The notes below the pieces were generated by a model, which saw nothing but the letters and a program-made list of their open reading frames with translations, did no database searches and was not told the DNA's origin. Made by a program: the position numbers and the translations under genes. 29,156 nucleotides of DNA from JBGPHT01 sp041484525 (GTDB lineage Bacteria; Acidobacteriota; Terriglobia; Bryobacterales; Bryobacteraceae): positions 1-29,156 of the forward strand of contig JBGPHT010000095.1 of assembly GCA_041484525.1 (NCBI GenBank), in the 5' to 3' direction. Below, one piece after another: positions 8,011 to 15,609 of this stretch; the first letter of the stretch is position 1, and the number at the start of each line of letters is the position of its first letter.

Positions 8011-10071
8011 ATGAGGAAATCGATCGTTTGGCTGTGCCTGCTCGCTGCTCCGTTCACGCTCTCCGCAGCGCAGTCGACGTTCGATCCCGGGCAGAATACC
8101 TGGACGCTGACTAATGGTTGGATTCGCGCGACCTTTCAACTAAGTCCGGACGGTTTCTTTCTGACGCAATCGCTGGCCGACATCCAGACCGGCGACCGGT
8201 GGACCGCCTCGCCGAACCGGCCCGCGTCGCCGGTGCGTCTGCAGGCCGATTCCGACCTCTTCGATGCCAGCCGTCAATTCACCTTGCTCGATTCATCGTC
8301 CGTGTCCATCGCTCCCTCGGGAGTGCGCCAGTCGATCGTGCTGTTGGACCAGCAGGGCGCGGCGCAGATCACCGTTATTTTCGAGATGTACGACGACCAG
8401 CCGGTGCTGCGCTACAGCCTGCGCTACCGCAACCTGACTTCTGCCACGGTTCACATCAACTGGCTCAACATGCTGCCGTGGACGTTCGACGATTCCGGCA
8501 AGCGGTTCACCACTTTTCGCGTGAACCAATGGTCGGTGCTTTCGAAGCTGCAGGATTTCGAGCCGGTCCAGACCGCGCTCGATCCGGGCGGCGATTCGGT
8601 CGAGGTCTACTCGGGCGCACATGGGCAGCAGTGCGGCTGGCTGGCGGTGCGCGATTCCGACATGCGCGGTCTGTTCGCCGGCTGGGAATTCGACGGCCGT
8701 GCCAAGACCACGGCGCGCCAGTCGGGCTCGCAGGACTATGTGGAGTTCGCCTCCACGGTGCTCGATCTCAACCATCCGGTGGCCCCGTTCGGCGAGTTCA
8801 CGGTGCCGTCGAGTTTCGTCGGGCTCTTCCACGGCGATTGGGATGAGGCCGGATACCGTACTCAGCGGTTCGTCGAGGGCGTGCTGGCCAAGCCCGTACC
8901 CGACGCCAAGACGTTCCCCTACGTCTCCTGGGACTCGTGGGCCTACGGCAAAGAGATCAATGAATCGACGATGCGCGCCAACGCGGAACTGGCCGCATCG
9001 CTCGGTGTCGAGCTCTTCGTGGTGGATCTGGGGTGGTCGCGCGCCATCGGCGATTGGTACGCGGACGAGACCAAGTTCCCCAACGGCCTGGCCGCGGTCT
9101 CAGACTACGTTCACTCGCTGGGGATGAAGTTCGGGCTGCACTTCGCACTGGCCGAGGCCGATGCCGCGAGCCCCGTGCTGCAGGCCAATCCGGATTGGAC
9201 CTCGACCGAGAACGACAACTACTTCGGAGCTTCGTCGCTCTGTCTTTCCCACCAGCCCACCAAGGAATGGCTGGTGCGACAGGGCATCCGCATCATCGAC
9301 GACTATCACGTCGATTGGATCTTGCAGGATGGCGAAAACATGGTCAAGGAGTGCACCCACACCAACCACACGCACGATCCCGCAGACAGCAACTATGCAA
9401 ACGCGGTGGACGGGATCAACGCCGTGGTTGCCGCCATCCAGCAGGCGCGGCCCAATGTGCTTTGGGAGAACTGCGAAAACGGCGGCAACATGATGACCTT
9501 TAATATGGTGAAGAACTACGTCACCTCGATCACCAACGATGCCTCCGGATCGCTCGGTTCGCGGCGTGCGGTTTACGGCGCCACCTACCCGTTTCCGCCG
9601 CGTTTCGCGGAACGCTACATGCCGGATACCGACGGCCTGGCGCCCTATGCCACGCACAGCTACATGTTCGGCGGGCCGTGGGTGCTGCAGAACCGGCTGC
9701 CCGATCTCACACCCGACCAAATGGGCTTCCTCAAGGAACAGATCCGGAATTTCAAGATGCAGCGTTCCGACATCGCCGCCGGAAAAGTCTTCCACATCGT
9801 GGCGCCGGAAGCGAATGGCACCGACGCCATCCAGAGCTATAACCCGGCCACTGATAACGCCGTTGCCGTGATCACGCGCGCCGCTTCCGACGGTCCCAGC
9901 TACACCTTCAAGCCCAAGGGCCTGCAAGAGTCGCAGCGGTACACCGTCTGGTTCGAGATCAGCCCGGATGTCTACTCCGTCACCGGCGACCAGTTGATGC
10001 GCAGCGGCGTCCGCGTGGCGCTGCCGACCCCGTACAGCTCCGAGATCGTTCACATCGAAAGCCAGCAGTAG
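8011..10071 (+). CDS. Secreted clan GH-D (GH36-like) glycoside hydrolase, probable alpha-galactosidase
   Basis: This 686-residue exported enzyme starts with a typical signal peptide (MRKSIVWLCLLAAPFTLSA). An N-terminal beta-sandwich like that of GH36 spans about 25-290. A TIM barrel beginning SWDSWAYGKEINE near residue 307 continues through FVVDLGW and GLHFALAEAD, and a C-terminal beta domain closes the protein. The nucleophile is expected in the DWILQDGEN strand as Asp440, where classical GH36 enzymes have KWDMN. NCENGG matches the CSSGG loop. An Asp510 in TNDASG lies 70 residues on, where the TSDDTD acid/base sits in GH36. The lysine before the nucleophile is replaced by Gln, so substrate preference may differ from raffinose-type alpha-galactosides. 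A 114-base AT-richer leader precedes it. A perfect inverted repeat begins at the last base of its stop codon. Confidence 0.82.
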   Translation: MRKSIVWLCLLAAPFTLSAAQSTFDPGQNTWTLTNGWIRATFQLSPDGFFLTQSLADIQTGDRWTASPNRPASPVRLQADSDLFDASRQFTLLDSSSVSIAPSGVRQSIVLLDQQGAAQITVIFEMYDDQPVLRYSLRYRNLTSATVHINWLNMLPWTFDDSGKRFTTFRVNQWSVLSKLQDFEPVQTALDPGGDSVEVYSGAHGQQCGWLAVRDSDMRGLFAGWEFDGRAKTTARQSGSQDYVEFASTVLDLNHPVAPFGEFTVPSSFVGLFHGDWDEAGYRTQRFVEGVLAKPVPDAKTFPYVSWDSWAYGKEINESTMRANAELAASLGVELFVVDLGWSRAIGDWYADETKFPNGLAAVSDYVHSLGMKFGLHFALAEADAASPVLQANPDWTSTENDNYFGASSLCLSHQPTKEWLVRQGIRIIDDYHVDWILQDGENMVKECTHTNHTHDPADSNYANAVDGINAVVAAIQQARPNVLWENCENGGNMMTFNMVKNYVTSITNDASGSLGSRRAVYGATYPFPPRFAERYMPDTDGLAPYATHSYMFGGPWVLQNRLPDLTPDQMGFLKEQIRNFKMQRSDIAAGKVFHIVAPEANGTDAIQSYNPATDNAVAVITRAASDGPSYTFKPKGLQESQRYTVWFEISPDVYSVTGDQLMRSGVRVALPTPYSSEIVHIESQQ

Positions 10072-10172
10072 AATTACGGGGACAGGCTACACAACCTCGA
10101 AATTCCCAACCTTTAAAGCCCCTACTTTTCATGACTCGAATTTCGAGGTTGTGTAGCCTGTCCCCGTAATTC
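10071..10172. repeat. 35-bp perfect inverted repeat (REP/MITE-like)
   Basis: The arms at 10071-10105 and 10138-10172 are exact reverse complements over 35 bases, separated by a 32-base loop. The outer end reads GAATTACGGGGACAGGCTAC. The first base of the left arm is the G of the glycosidase TAG stop, and the right arm ends 25 bases before the next gene. Such long GGGGACAG-type palindromes occur as dispersed extragenic repeats, in several phyla linked to REP-associated tyrosine transposases. No transposase is present here. In RNA this would form a very stable stem and may reduce read-through, but it has no T-run. Confidence 0.9.
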
Positions 10173-10197
10173 ATGGCCCATGCTATCGTCATGAGTT

Positions 10198-11814
10198 ATG
10201 CGACGGGCCTTTTGCGCCGTGGCTGTGCTTGCGTTGGCCTGCCTGTTAGTGCGCGCGGCCCGCGTCGGCCTGGCCGGCGACTACGTCGATCCCATCAGCA
10301 AGATCAGCGCCCAGGACGAAGCGCTCTACGCCAGCAGCTCCATCCGCATGGCCCATGGCGGCGGCTGGCTGACCCCCCGATTCATGGGGCGGCTGGCCCT
10401 CTACAAGCCGCCTCTGCTGATGTGGCTCTCGGGATTGTCGGCGCGCATTCTCGGCGTTTCCGCCCTTGCCCTACGCCTGCCGGTGGCGCTACTCTGCTGC
10501 CTTTCCGCCGGCTTAGTTTTTCTGTGGGCGGCCGAGATCCGCTCCCCCGCCGCCGGCCTGTGCGCCGCGGGCTTGCTGGTCTCGAACCATCTCTGGCACG
10601 TGCTGGGCTCGCTCGCCATGACCGACGGCCTGCTGGTTGCCTTCTACACCGCGGCGCTCTACTGCCTCTTTTCCGATCCCTGGCTCGAATCGCGGCGCGC
10701 GCTCTGGGGCTTTGCAGCTTCGGTGGCCGCCGCCATCCTCACCAAGAGCGTGGCAGGCGTGCTGCCCTTGGGTGTGCTCGGACTCTACTGGCTGGTGGCG
10801 CCGCGCAATCGCCGGCCAACGTTGGCGCACGCCTGCTTGGCGGCCGCCCTCTCGATTGCCCTGGCCGCTCCCTGGTTCGTCTACCAGGCGATCGTCCACC
10901 CCCGCTGGTTCTGGGCCGAACACATCGCCGTCGAGATCCTCGGATACGGCGCCGGCGCGCCGCCCCAAACCTCGCGCGAGAGCCAATTGCTCTTCTACCT
11001 GATGCGCCTGCCGCTGACCGATCCCATGCTCACCGCCGTCGCACTCGTCGCCGTGCCGGCGTTCGTCGTTGCCCTGCGCCGGAAATCCGCCGAGGCCGTC
11101 CTGCTGCTCTGCTGGATCGCGGTCACGATCGCCGCCATCTTCGCCTTCCAATACCGCAACATTTCGTACCTGCTGCCGCTTATCCCCGCGCTTGCGATTC
11201 TCGCTGCCGGATACAGCCCGCGCGGCGCGGAGCGTGCCCTGGCGATATTCGTCGCCGGCGCTTTCCTGCTGAAAGCCGCGCAACCCCAAGCCCCCTGGGG
11301 CGTCTCGTTCGCGCGCGATACGATTCAGAAGAACGCTTCACTCATTTCCGCCTATTGCGAACGCGGCCGCGGCAACGAACTGATCGTGGTCGGCCTGGAC
11401 GACGATCTCTACGCCTCGACGCTGCCGCTCGCCCGCCTGCGCTACGGCTTGGTCGGCGCCGTTCCGGAGGACACTCGCTACGGCATGAAGTTCCGCGAAA
11501 TGGGAATCACCCTGACGGCCGAAGAGTTCGACGACATGGGCCGCTGGGCCCCGATCTTTCGCCGCCGCTTAGGGGAGTGGGACCGCGATTCTGACGACCC
11601 CATCGGCACCCTGATCGTCGCGCGCTCGCCGGCCGAGCTGGCCGCTATCATCCGGGCGCATCCCGGCAGCGATTTCTTCATCCCCGATGCCTTCCGCCGC
11701 GCCGTGGAACGGGCTCCGGGACACGAATTGATCGGCGCCGGCGGCCACTTCTTCCTGCTGTCGAAACAGGAAAAGCCGAGGCCATCTCCGCCGGCGTGGG
11801 CGTGCGCGTTGTGA
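10198..11814 (+). CDS. GT39/ArnT-like integral membrane glycosyltransferase
   Basis: This 538-residue polytopic protein has about 10-12 hydrophobic helices in the first 370 residues and a soluble C-terminal part (about 370-538). An Asp-Glu pair in QDEALYA (residues 39-45), in the first external loop, matches the catalytic DE of the PMT/ArnT (GT-C) fold. LYKPPLLMWL near residue 68 is another hallmark, corresponding to the KPPL motif in ArnT relatives. Such enzymes move a sugar from a polyprenyl-phosphate donor to lipid A, protein or glycan on the outer face of the inner membrane. Donor and acceptor cannot be read from sequence. ATG 10198 is the first start giving a signal-anchor helix; no good ribosome binding site is visible. 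Neighbours give no pathway, and the gene seems to be a single unit between two inverted repeats. Confidence 0.85.
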   Translation: MRRAFCAVAVLALACLLVRAARVGLAGDYVDPISKISAQDEALYASSSIRMAHGGGWLTPRFMGRLALYKPPLLMWLSGLSARILGVSALALRLPVALLCCLSAGLVFLWAAEIRSPAAGLCAAGLLVSNHLWHVLGSLAMTDGLLVAFYTAALYCLFSDPWLESRRALWGFAASVAAAILTKSVAGVLPLGVLGLYWLVAPRNRRPTLAHACLAAALSIALAAPWFVYQAIVHPRWFWAEHIAVEILGYGAGAPPQTSRESQLLFYLMRLPLTDPMLTAVALVAVPAFVVALRRKSAEAVLLLCWIAVTIAAIFAFQYRNISYLLPLIPALAILAAGYSPRGAERALAIFVAGAFLLKAAQPQAPWGVSFARDTIQKNASLISAYCERGRGNELIVVGLDDDLYASTLPLARLRYGLVGAVPEDTRYGMKFREMGITLTAEEFDDMGRWAPIFRRRLGEWDRDSDDPIGTLIVARSPAELAAIIRAHPGSDFFIPDAFRRAVERAPGHELIGAGGHFFLLSKQEKPRPSPPAWACAL

Positions 11815-11829
11815 ATAGCGAAGACATGC

Positions 11830-11939
11830 ATTCACCGCCGAGACGCCGAGATCGCCGAGAAGCAACACCGTTAGCGCAACCAGCTTATTCTAGGCCCTTT
11901 TCTCTTTTTCTCGGCGATCTCGGCGTCTCGGCGGTGAAT
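11830..11939. repeat. 32-bp perfect inverted repeat
   Basis: The arms at 11830-11861 and 11908-11939 are exact reverse complements over 32 bases with a 46-base loop. The outer end reads ATTCACCGCCGAGACGCCGA. It begins 16 bases after the stop of the glycosyltransferase. The arms are built from CGCCGAGA-like subrepeats, a style seen in dispersed extragenic repeats of many environmental bacteria. It could act as a terminator-like barrier between the glycosyltransferase and the ilv operon, or be a non-autonomous mobile element. Together with the ilv leader it accounts for most of the 402-base gap between genes. Confidence 0.9.
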
Positions 11940-11993
11940 ATGCTTCCCCCTAATCCATATACACCCATTAAATTAACTTATCCATTACCCCTC

Positions 11994-12022
11994 TTGCATT
12001 TACCAAACTTCTAAGCTACACT
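11994..12022 (+). promoter_or_regulatory. Predicted ilv operon promoter (housekeeping sigma)
   Basis: TTGCAT at 11994-11999 and TACACT at 12017-12022 are separated by exactly 17 bases, close to the TTGACA/TATAAT consensus. The surrounding 60 bases are AT-rich in a GC-rich genome. Transcription would start near 12029, about 10 bases before the leader peptide ATG, leaving no room for a standard ribosome binding site. Confidence 0.6.
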
Positions 12023-12038
12023 CGAAACTTAGTTGACC

Positions 12039-12128
12039 ATGTTCCGCGTTTCCACAGTCCGGCCGGTTCGTCCCAATCTCCCCAGCATTATTATTATTTC
12101 TGTAGTCATCGTAGCCGGCCCCGCCTGA
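12039..12128 (+). CDS. ilv operon leader peptide (attenuation peptide)
   Basis: This 29-codon reading frame runs from ATG 12039 to TGA 12126-12128. Residues 17-25 read IIIISVVIV: four consecutive ATT codons at 12087-12098, then Ser, Val, Val, Ile, Val, and the ending AGPA. The design matches known ilv leader peptides of enterobacteria (IvbL, IlvL), which sense charged tRNA-Ile and tRNA-Val by ribosome stalling. It lies directly ahead of a terminator hairpin and ilvB. Codons downstream of the Ile/Val run encode the RNA segment that can pair with the terminator's left arm. No Shine-Dalgarno is visible; initiation may depend on the very short 5' leader. The peptide itself probably has no function after synthesis. 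Confidence 0.85.
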   Translation: MFRVSTVRPVRPNLPSIIIISVVIVAGPA

Positions 12129-12166
12129 GGCCGCTCGGAACCGGGTTCCAGAGGCCATCGGCGGGG
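12119..12166 (+). promoter_or_regulatory. Antiterminator stem of the ilv attenuator
   Basis: CCCCGCC at 12119-12125 (end of the leader peptide frame) pairs perfectly with GGCGGGG at 12160-12166. GGCC at 12129-12132 pairs with GGCC at 12153-12156 across a 3-by-3 internal loop, and a small GGAA/TTCC hairpin (12137-12140 with 12146-12149) can form in the loop. This pairing uses most of the terminator's left arm, so the two structures exclude each other. A ribosome stalled on the Ile codons would leave 12119-12125 free. A ribosome at the TGA would cover it and allow termination. Confidence 0.75.
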
Positions 12167-12194
12167 TAAGCAAACCCGGCTGATGGCCTTTTTT
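12152..12194 (+). terminator. Rho-independent attenuator terminator before ilvB
   Basis: The left arm 12152-12167 and right arm 12174-12189 form a 16-position stem around the loop AAGCAA. There are 14 Watson-Crick pairs, one G-U and one G-G mismatch. It is followed by a run of six T at 12189-12194. Its position, 22 bases ahead of the ilvB start and after a BCAA-rich leader peptide, identifies it as a transcription attenuator rather than the end of an upstream unit. Confidence 0.88.
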
Positions 12195-12216
12195 GTTAGA
12201 TATTGGAGTTTTTACT

Positions 12217-13950
12217 ATGTCGACTTTAATGAGCGGCGCCAAAATGCTGCTGGAATGCCTGAGCCGTGAAGGCGTCGATTGCATGTTCGGTTATCCGGGC
12301 GGCGTCACCCTCCCGTTCTACGACGTGCTCTACGACCACCACATCCGCCATGTGCTGGTGCGCCACGAAGAAAATGCGGCCTTCGCCGCCGAAGGCTACG
12401 CGCGCGTCACCGGGAAAGTCGGAGTCTGCTGCGCCACTTCCGGCCCTGGGGCCACCAACCTCACCACCGGACTGGTCGACGCCATGATGGACTCCATCCC
12501 CATCGTCGCCCTCACCGGCCAGGTTTCGACCAAGCTCATCGGCAGCGACGCTTTCCAGGAGGCCGACACTTTCGGCATCACGCGCCCCTGCACCAAGCAC
12601 AACTACATGGTCAGGAAGATCGAAGACCTGGCGCAGATCGTCCACGAGGCGTTCTACATCGCGGCCAGCGGCCGGCCGGGGCCCGTGCTGGTGGATGTTC
12701 CCAAGGACGTGTTTCAGGCGCAGGGCCACTATCAGCCCGTCACGTCGATCCATCTGCCGGGCTACAAGGTTTTCACCGAGGGCCACACCGGCCAGATGAA
12801 ACGCGCGGCGCAGCTCATTCAGGAAGCCGAACGCCCGATGGTTTACGCGGGCGGTGGCATCATCGCGGCCGGCGCCTCACCCGAGCTGCGCGAATTCGTC
12901 GAGATGACCGATTGCCCCGCCGTCAACACTTTGATGGGCCTGGGCGCGCTGCCCTCCGGCCACCCCAACTTCATCAGCATGCCCGGCATGCACGGCAGCT
13001 ACGCCGCCAACATGGCGATGACGCATTGCGACCTGCTGATCGCGCTCGGCGTGCGTTTCGACGATCGCGTCACCGGCCGCCTGGCGGCATTCGCGCCGCA
13101 CGCCAAAGTAATCCACGTGGATATCGACCCCGCCGAGATCGGTAAGAACCGCGCGCCCGAGGTTCCCATCGTGGGCGACGTCAAGCGCGTGCTTTCCAAG
13201 ATCAACAAGCTGCTTACTGAGAATCCGGCCGCTCCCAACGAGAAGATCACCGCCGGACGCCGCGCGTGGTGGCACCAGATCCGCACGTGGAAGGCCGAGC
13301 ATCCGCTGCAGGTGGTCACCTCCGATACCGAGATCAAGCCGCAGCACCTGATGGGCGAAATCGACCGCCTGTCGGGCGGCGAGGCCATCGTCACTTCCGA
13401 CGTCGGCCAGCACCAGATGTGGGCCGCGCAGCTCATCCGCTTCAATGAGCCGCGCCTCTGGATCAACTCCGGAGGCCTGGGCTCGATGGGCTTCGGTCTG
13501 CCCGCCGCTATCGGCGCGCAGTTCGCGCGTCCCGACAAACTGGTCTTCTCCATCGTCGGCGACGGCGGGTTCCAGATGTCCATTCCCGAGCTCGCCACCA
13601 TCGCCAGCTACGGGCTGCCCATCAAGATTGTGTGTATGAATAACGGCTACCTGGGCATGGTCCGGCAGTGGCAGACGCTGTTCTACAACAACCGCCTCAG
13701 CGCGGTCGAGCTGGACTGCTTCCCGGATGCCGAGAAGCTCGCCGCCGCCTACGGTTTCAAAGGCAAGACCATCGACAAGCCATGGGAGCTCGGGCCCGCG
13801 CTCGAGGCCGCGGTGAACGAGCCCGGTCCATATCTGCTGAACGTCAAGGTGTCTCCGACCGAGTGCGTGTATCCCATGGTGCCCGCCGGCGGCGCCGTCA
13901 ACGAAATGGTTCTGGGTCCGCCGCAACCGGTGGCGGTGCCGGCGCAATAA
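12217..13950 (+). CDS. ilvB: Acetolactate (acetohydroxyacid) synthase large subunit
   Basis: This 577-residue thiamine-diphosphate enzyme condenses pyruvate with pyruvate or 2-oxobutyrate to give 2-acetolactate or 2-aceto-2-hydroxybutyrate, the first common step to valine, leucine and isoleucine. The N-terminal Pyr domain holds the catalytic Glu51 in RHEENAAFAAEGYARVTGK. The middle FAD-binding domain covers about 195-340. The C-terminal PP domain holds the ThDP/Mg motif from GDGGFQ (residue 448) to NNG (475), followed by YLGMVRQWQ. The start is ATG 12217, preceded by TTGGAG at a good distance. In-frame codons further upstream lie in the attenuator T-run and are not credible starts. It is the first gene of ilvB-ilvN-ilvC-cimA and is controlled by the attenuator ahead of it. 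Confidence 0.97.
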   Translation: MSTLMSGAKMLLECLSREGVDCMFGYPGGVTLPFYDVLYDHHIRHVLVRHEENAAFAAEGYARVTGKVGVCCATSGPGATNLTTGLVDAMMDSIPIVALTGQVSTKLIGSDAFQEADTFGITRPCTKHNYMVRKIEDLAQIVHEAFYIAASGRPGPVLVDVPKDVFQAQGHYQPVTSIHLPGYKVFTEGHTGQMKRAAQLIQEAERPMVYAGGGIIAAGASPELREFVEMTDCPAVNTLMGLGALPSGHPNFISMPGMHGSYAANMAMTHCDLLIALGVRFDDRVTGRLAAFAPHAKVIHVDIDPAEIGKNRAPEVPIVGDVKRVLSKINKLLTENPAAPNEKITAGRRAWWHQIRTWKAEHPLQVVTSDTEIKPQHLMGEIDRLSGGEAIVTSDVGQHQMWAAQLIRFNEPRLWINSGGLGSMGFGLPAAIGAQFARPDKLVFSIVGDGGFQMSIPELATIASYGLPIKIVCMNNGYLGMVRQWQTLFYNNRLSAVELDCFPDAEKLAAAYGFKGKTIDKPWELGPALEAAVNEPGPYLLNVKVSPTECVYPMVPAGGAVNEMVLGPPQPVAVPAQ

Positions 13951-13960
13951 GGGGCGACCT

Positions 13961-14503
13961 ATGATTCAAGTTATCTCGCTACTCCTCGAAAACAAGACCG
14001 GCGCTCTCATGCGCGTCACCGGCCTGCTCAGCCAGCGCGGCTACAACATCGAAAGCCTCACGGTCGCGCGCACGCTCGATCCCGAGGTGTCGCGCATGAC
14101 CATCGTGGTGGATGTGGATGCCGCCCTGCGCCAGCAGGTGATCAAGCAGATGAACAAGCTGATCAACGTGCTCCAGGCCACCGACATGACCGAGACGCCG
14201 GCGGTGGTGCGCGAGCTGGTGCTGGTTCGCATCCGCATCGCGCAGGAAACCCGCACCGCGGTGCTCAAGGAAGCCGAGATCTTCGGCGGCCGCGTGGTGG
14301 ACTCGTCCACCGAGGGCTTCGCCATTGAAGTCACGGGCGATCCCGAAAGGCTCAACGAATTTATCGACGTGATGCAGAGCTACGGTGAAATCGAAGTCAC
14401 CCGCTCCGGCGCCCTCGCCATCGCGCTCGAAGCCAAGAAGCTCAAGTTACAGCCGCCGGTTCTCACTAAGAACGAACTGGTCGGCACTGAGCCGCGACCG
14501 TAA
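13961..14503 (+). CDS. ilvN: Acetolactate synthase small (regulatory) subunit
   Basis: This 180-residue partner of IlvB raises catalytic activity and normally confers valine feedback inhibition. An ACT domain occupies about residues 1-75 (VISLLLENKTGALMRVTGLL, then RGYNIESLTVA), with the glycine/asparagine loop where valine binds in homologues. The ALS_ss_C domain follows (about 85-165), and the last 15 residues are polar. The start ATG 13961 has AAGGGG seven bases upstream and lies 10 bases after the ilvB stop, so the subunits are co-translated. Length is within the 160-185 range of the long IlvH-type form. The symbol could equally be ilvH. Confidence 0.95.
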   Translation: MIQVISLLLENKTGALMRVTGLLSQRGYNIESLTVARTLDPEVSRMTIVVDVDAALRQQVIKQMNKLINVLQATDMTETPAVVRELVLVRIRIAQETRTAVLKEAEIFGGRVVDSSTEGFAIEVTGDPERLNEFIDVMQSYGEIEVTRSGALAIALEAKKLKLQPPVLTKNELVGTEPRP

Positions 14504-14539
14504 GGGAGCGGTTGTCGCAACTTACAAACAGGAATCATC

Positions 14540-15574
14540 ATGGCAAAACGCTACTACGAAAAAGACGGCAATCTGAAACACTTGAGCGGCCACCCGGTCG
14601 CGATCATCGGCTACGGCAGCCAGGGCCACGCCCACGCGCTCAACCTGCGCGACTCCGGCGCGGACGTCATCGTCGGCCTCTATCCGGGCAGCAAGTCCTG
14701 GGCGAAAGCCGAGGCTGCCGGCCTCAAGGTGATGACCACGGCCGACGCCGCCAAGGCCGCCGACGTCATCATGGTCCTGGTTGCCGACCACATCCAGGGC
14801 GACCTCTACAACAACGAGATCGCGCCCCACATGACCGCCGGCAAAACGCTCATGTTCGCGCACGGCTTCAACATTCACTTCCAGCAGATCGCGCCGCCGA
14901 AGGACGTCGATGTCTCGATGGTCGCCCCCAAAGCGCCCGGCCATCGCGTGCGCGAGCTGTATACGGAAGGCGTCGGTGTGCCCGCGCTCGTCGCCGTCCA
15001 CCAGGACGCTTCCGGACAGGCGCTGGATCGTGCGCTCGCGTACGCGCTGGCGCTCGGCTGCCTCAAGGCCGGCGTGATCGAAACTAATTTCCGCGAAGAG
15101 ACGGAGAGCGACCTCTTCGGCGAGCAGGCCGTACTGTGCGGCGGCGCCAGCGAACTGGTCCGCGCCGGATTCGAGACGCTGGTGGCCGCCGGCTACGCGC
15201 CCGAGATCGCCTACTTCGAGTGTCTGCACGAGCTGAAGCTGATCGTCGATCTCATTCAGGAAGGCGGCCTCAGCTACATGCGCTACTCGGTATCCGACAC
15301 CGCCGAGTACGGCGACTACACGCGCGGTCCGCGCATCGTCAACGACCAGACGCGCGCCGAGATGAAGAAGATCCTTTCCGAGATCCAGTCGGGCGATTTC
15401 GCGCGCCAATGGATCGCCGAGAACAAGACCGGCCGCAAGAACTTCCTGGCGATGCGGGAAGCCGCGCGCAATCAGCCCATCGAGCAGGTGGGCCGCGAGC
15501 TGCGCGAGATGATGACTTTCCTGAAGAAGCGGAAAGAGGCCGGTGTACCGCAGGATTCCGTAGTAGTGGGGTAG
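14540..15574 (+). CDS. ilvC: Ketol-acid reductoisomerase (class I)
   Basis: This 344-residue enzyme isomerises and reduces acetolactate or acetohydroxybutyrate to the 2,3-dihydroxy acids with Mg2+ and NADPH. The N-terminal Rossmann domain has GYGSQGHAHALNL at about 25-37. The cofactor loop LYPGSKSWAKA carries Ser residues expected to hold the NADPH 2'-phosphate; a Tyr stands where many homologues have Arg. The C-terminal knotted helical domain (about 184-330) has ETESDLFGEQAVLCGG and YFECLHELKLIVDLI with the metal-binding acidic residues. An AGGAAT ribosome binding site precedes ATG 14540. The gap from ilvN is 36 bases with no terminator, so it belongs to the same operon. Confidence 0.97.
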   Translation: MAKRYYEKDGNLKHLSGHPVAIIGYGSQGHAHALNLRDSGADVIVGLYPGSKSWAKAEAAGLKVMTTADAAKAADVIMVLVADHIQGDLYNNEIAPHMTAGKTLMFAHGFNIHFQQIAPPKDVDVSMVAPKAPGHRVRELYTEGVGVPALVAVHQDASGQALDRALAYALALGCLKAGVIETNFREETESDLFGEQAVLCGGASELVRAGFETLVAAGYAPEIAYFECLHELKLIVDLIQEGGLSYMRYSVSDTAEYGDYTRGPRIVNDQTRAEMKKILSEIQSGDFARQWIAENKTGRKNFLAMREAARNQPIEQVGRELREMMTFLKKRKEAGVPQDSVVVG

Positions 15575-15609
15575 GTCAAAAACCTGCCCCTGACGTGAGA
15601 GGGCCAGCT

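Noticed and set aside
12193..12216. Upstream in-frame start for ilvB
   Set aside because: It falls in the T-run of the attenuator; ATG 12217 has a good ribosome binding site and the normal family N-terminus.
12029..12216. T-box riboswitch as explanation of the ilv leader
   Set aside because: No T-box sequence or specifier-loop architecture; the Ile/Val-rich peptide with alternative stems explains the region better.
15136..15609. N-terminal extension of cimA into ilvC
   Set aside because: The extension is an Arg-rich shadow of ilvC; the DTTLRDGTQ motif is expected within the first 15 residues from ATG 15610.
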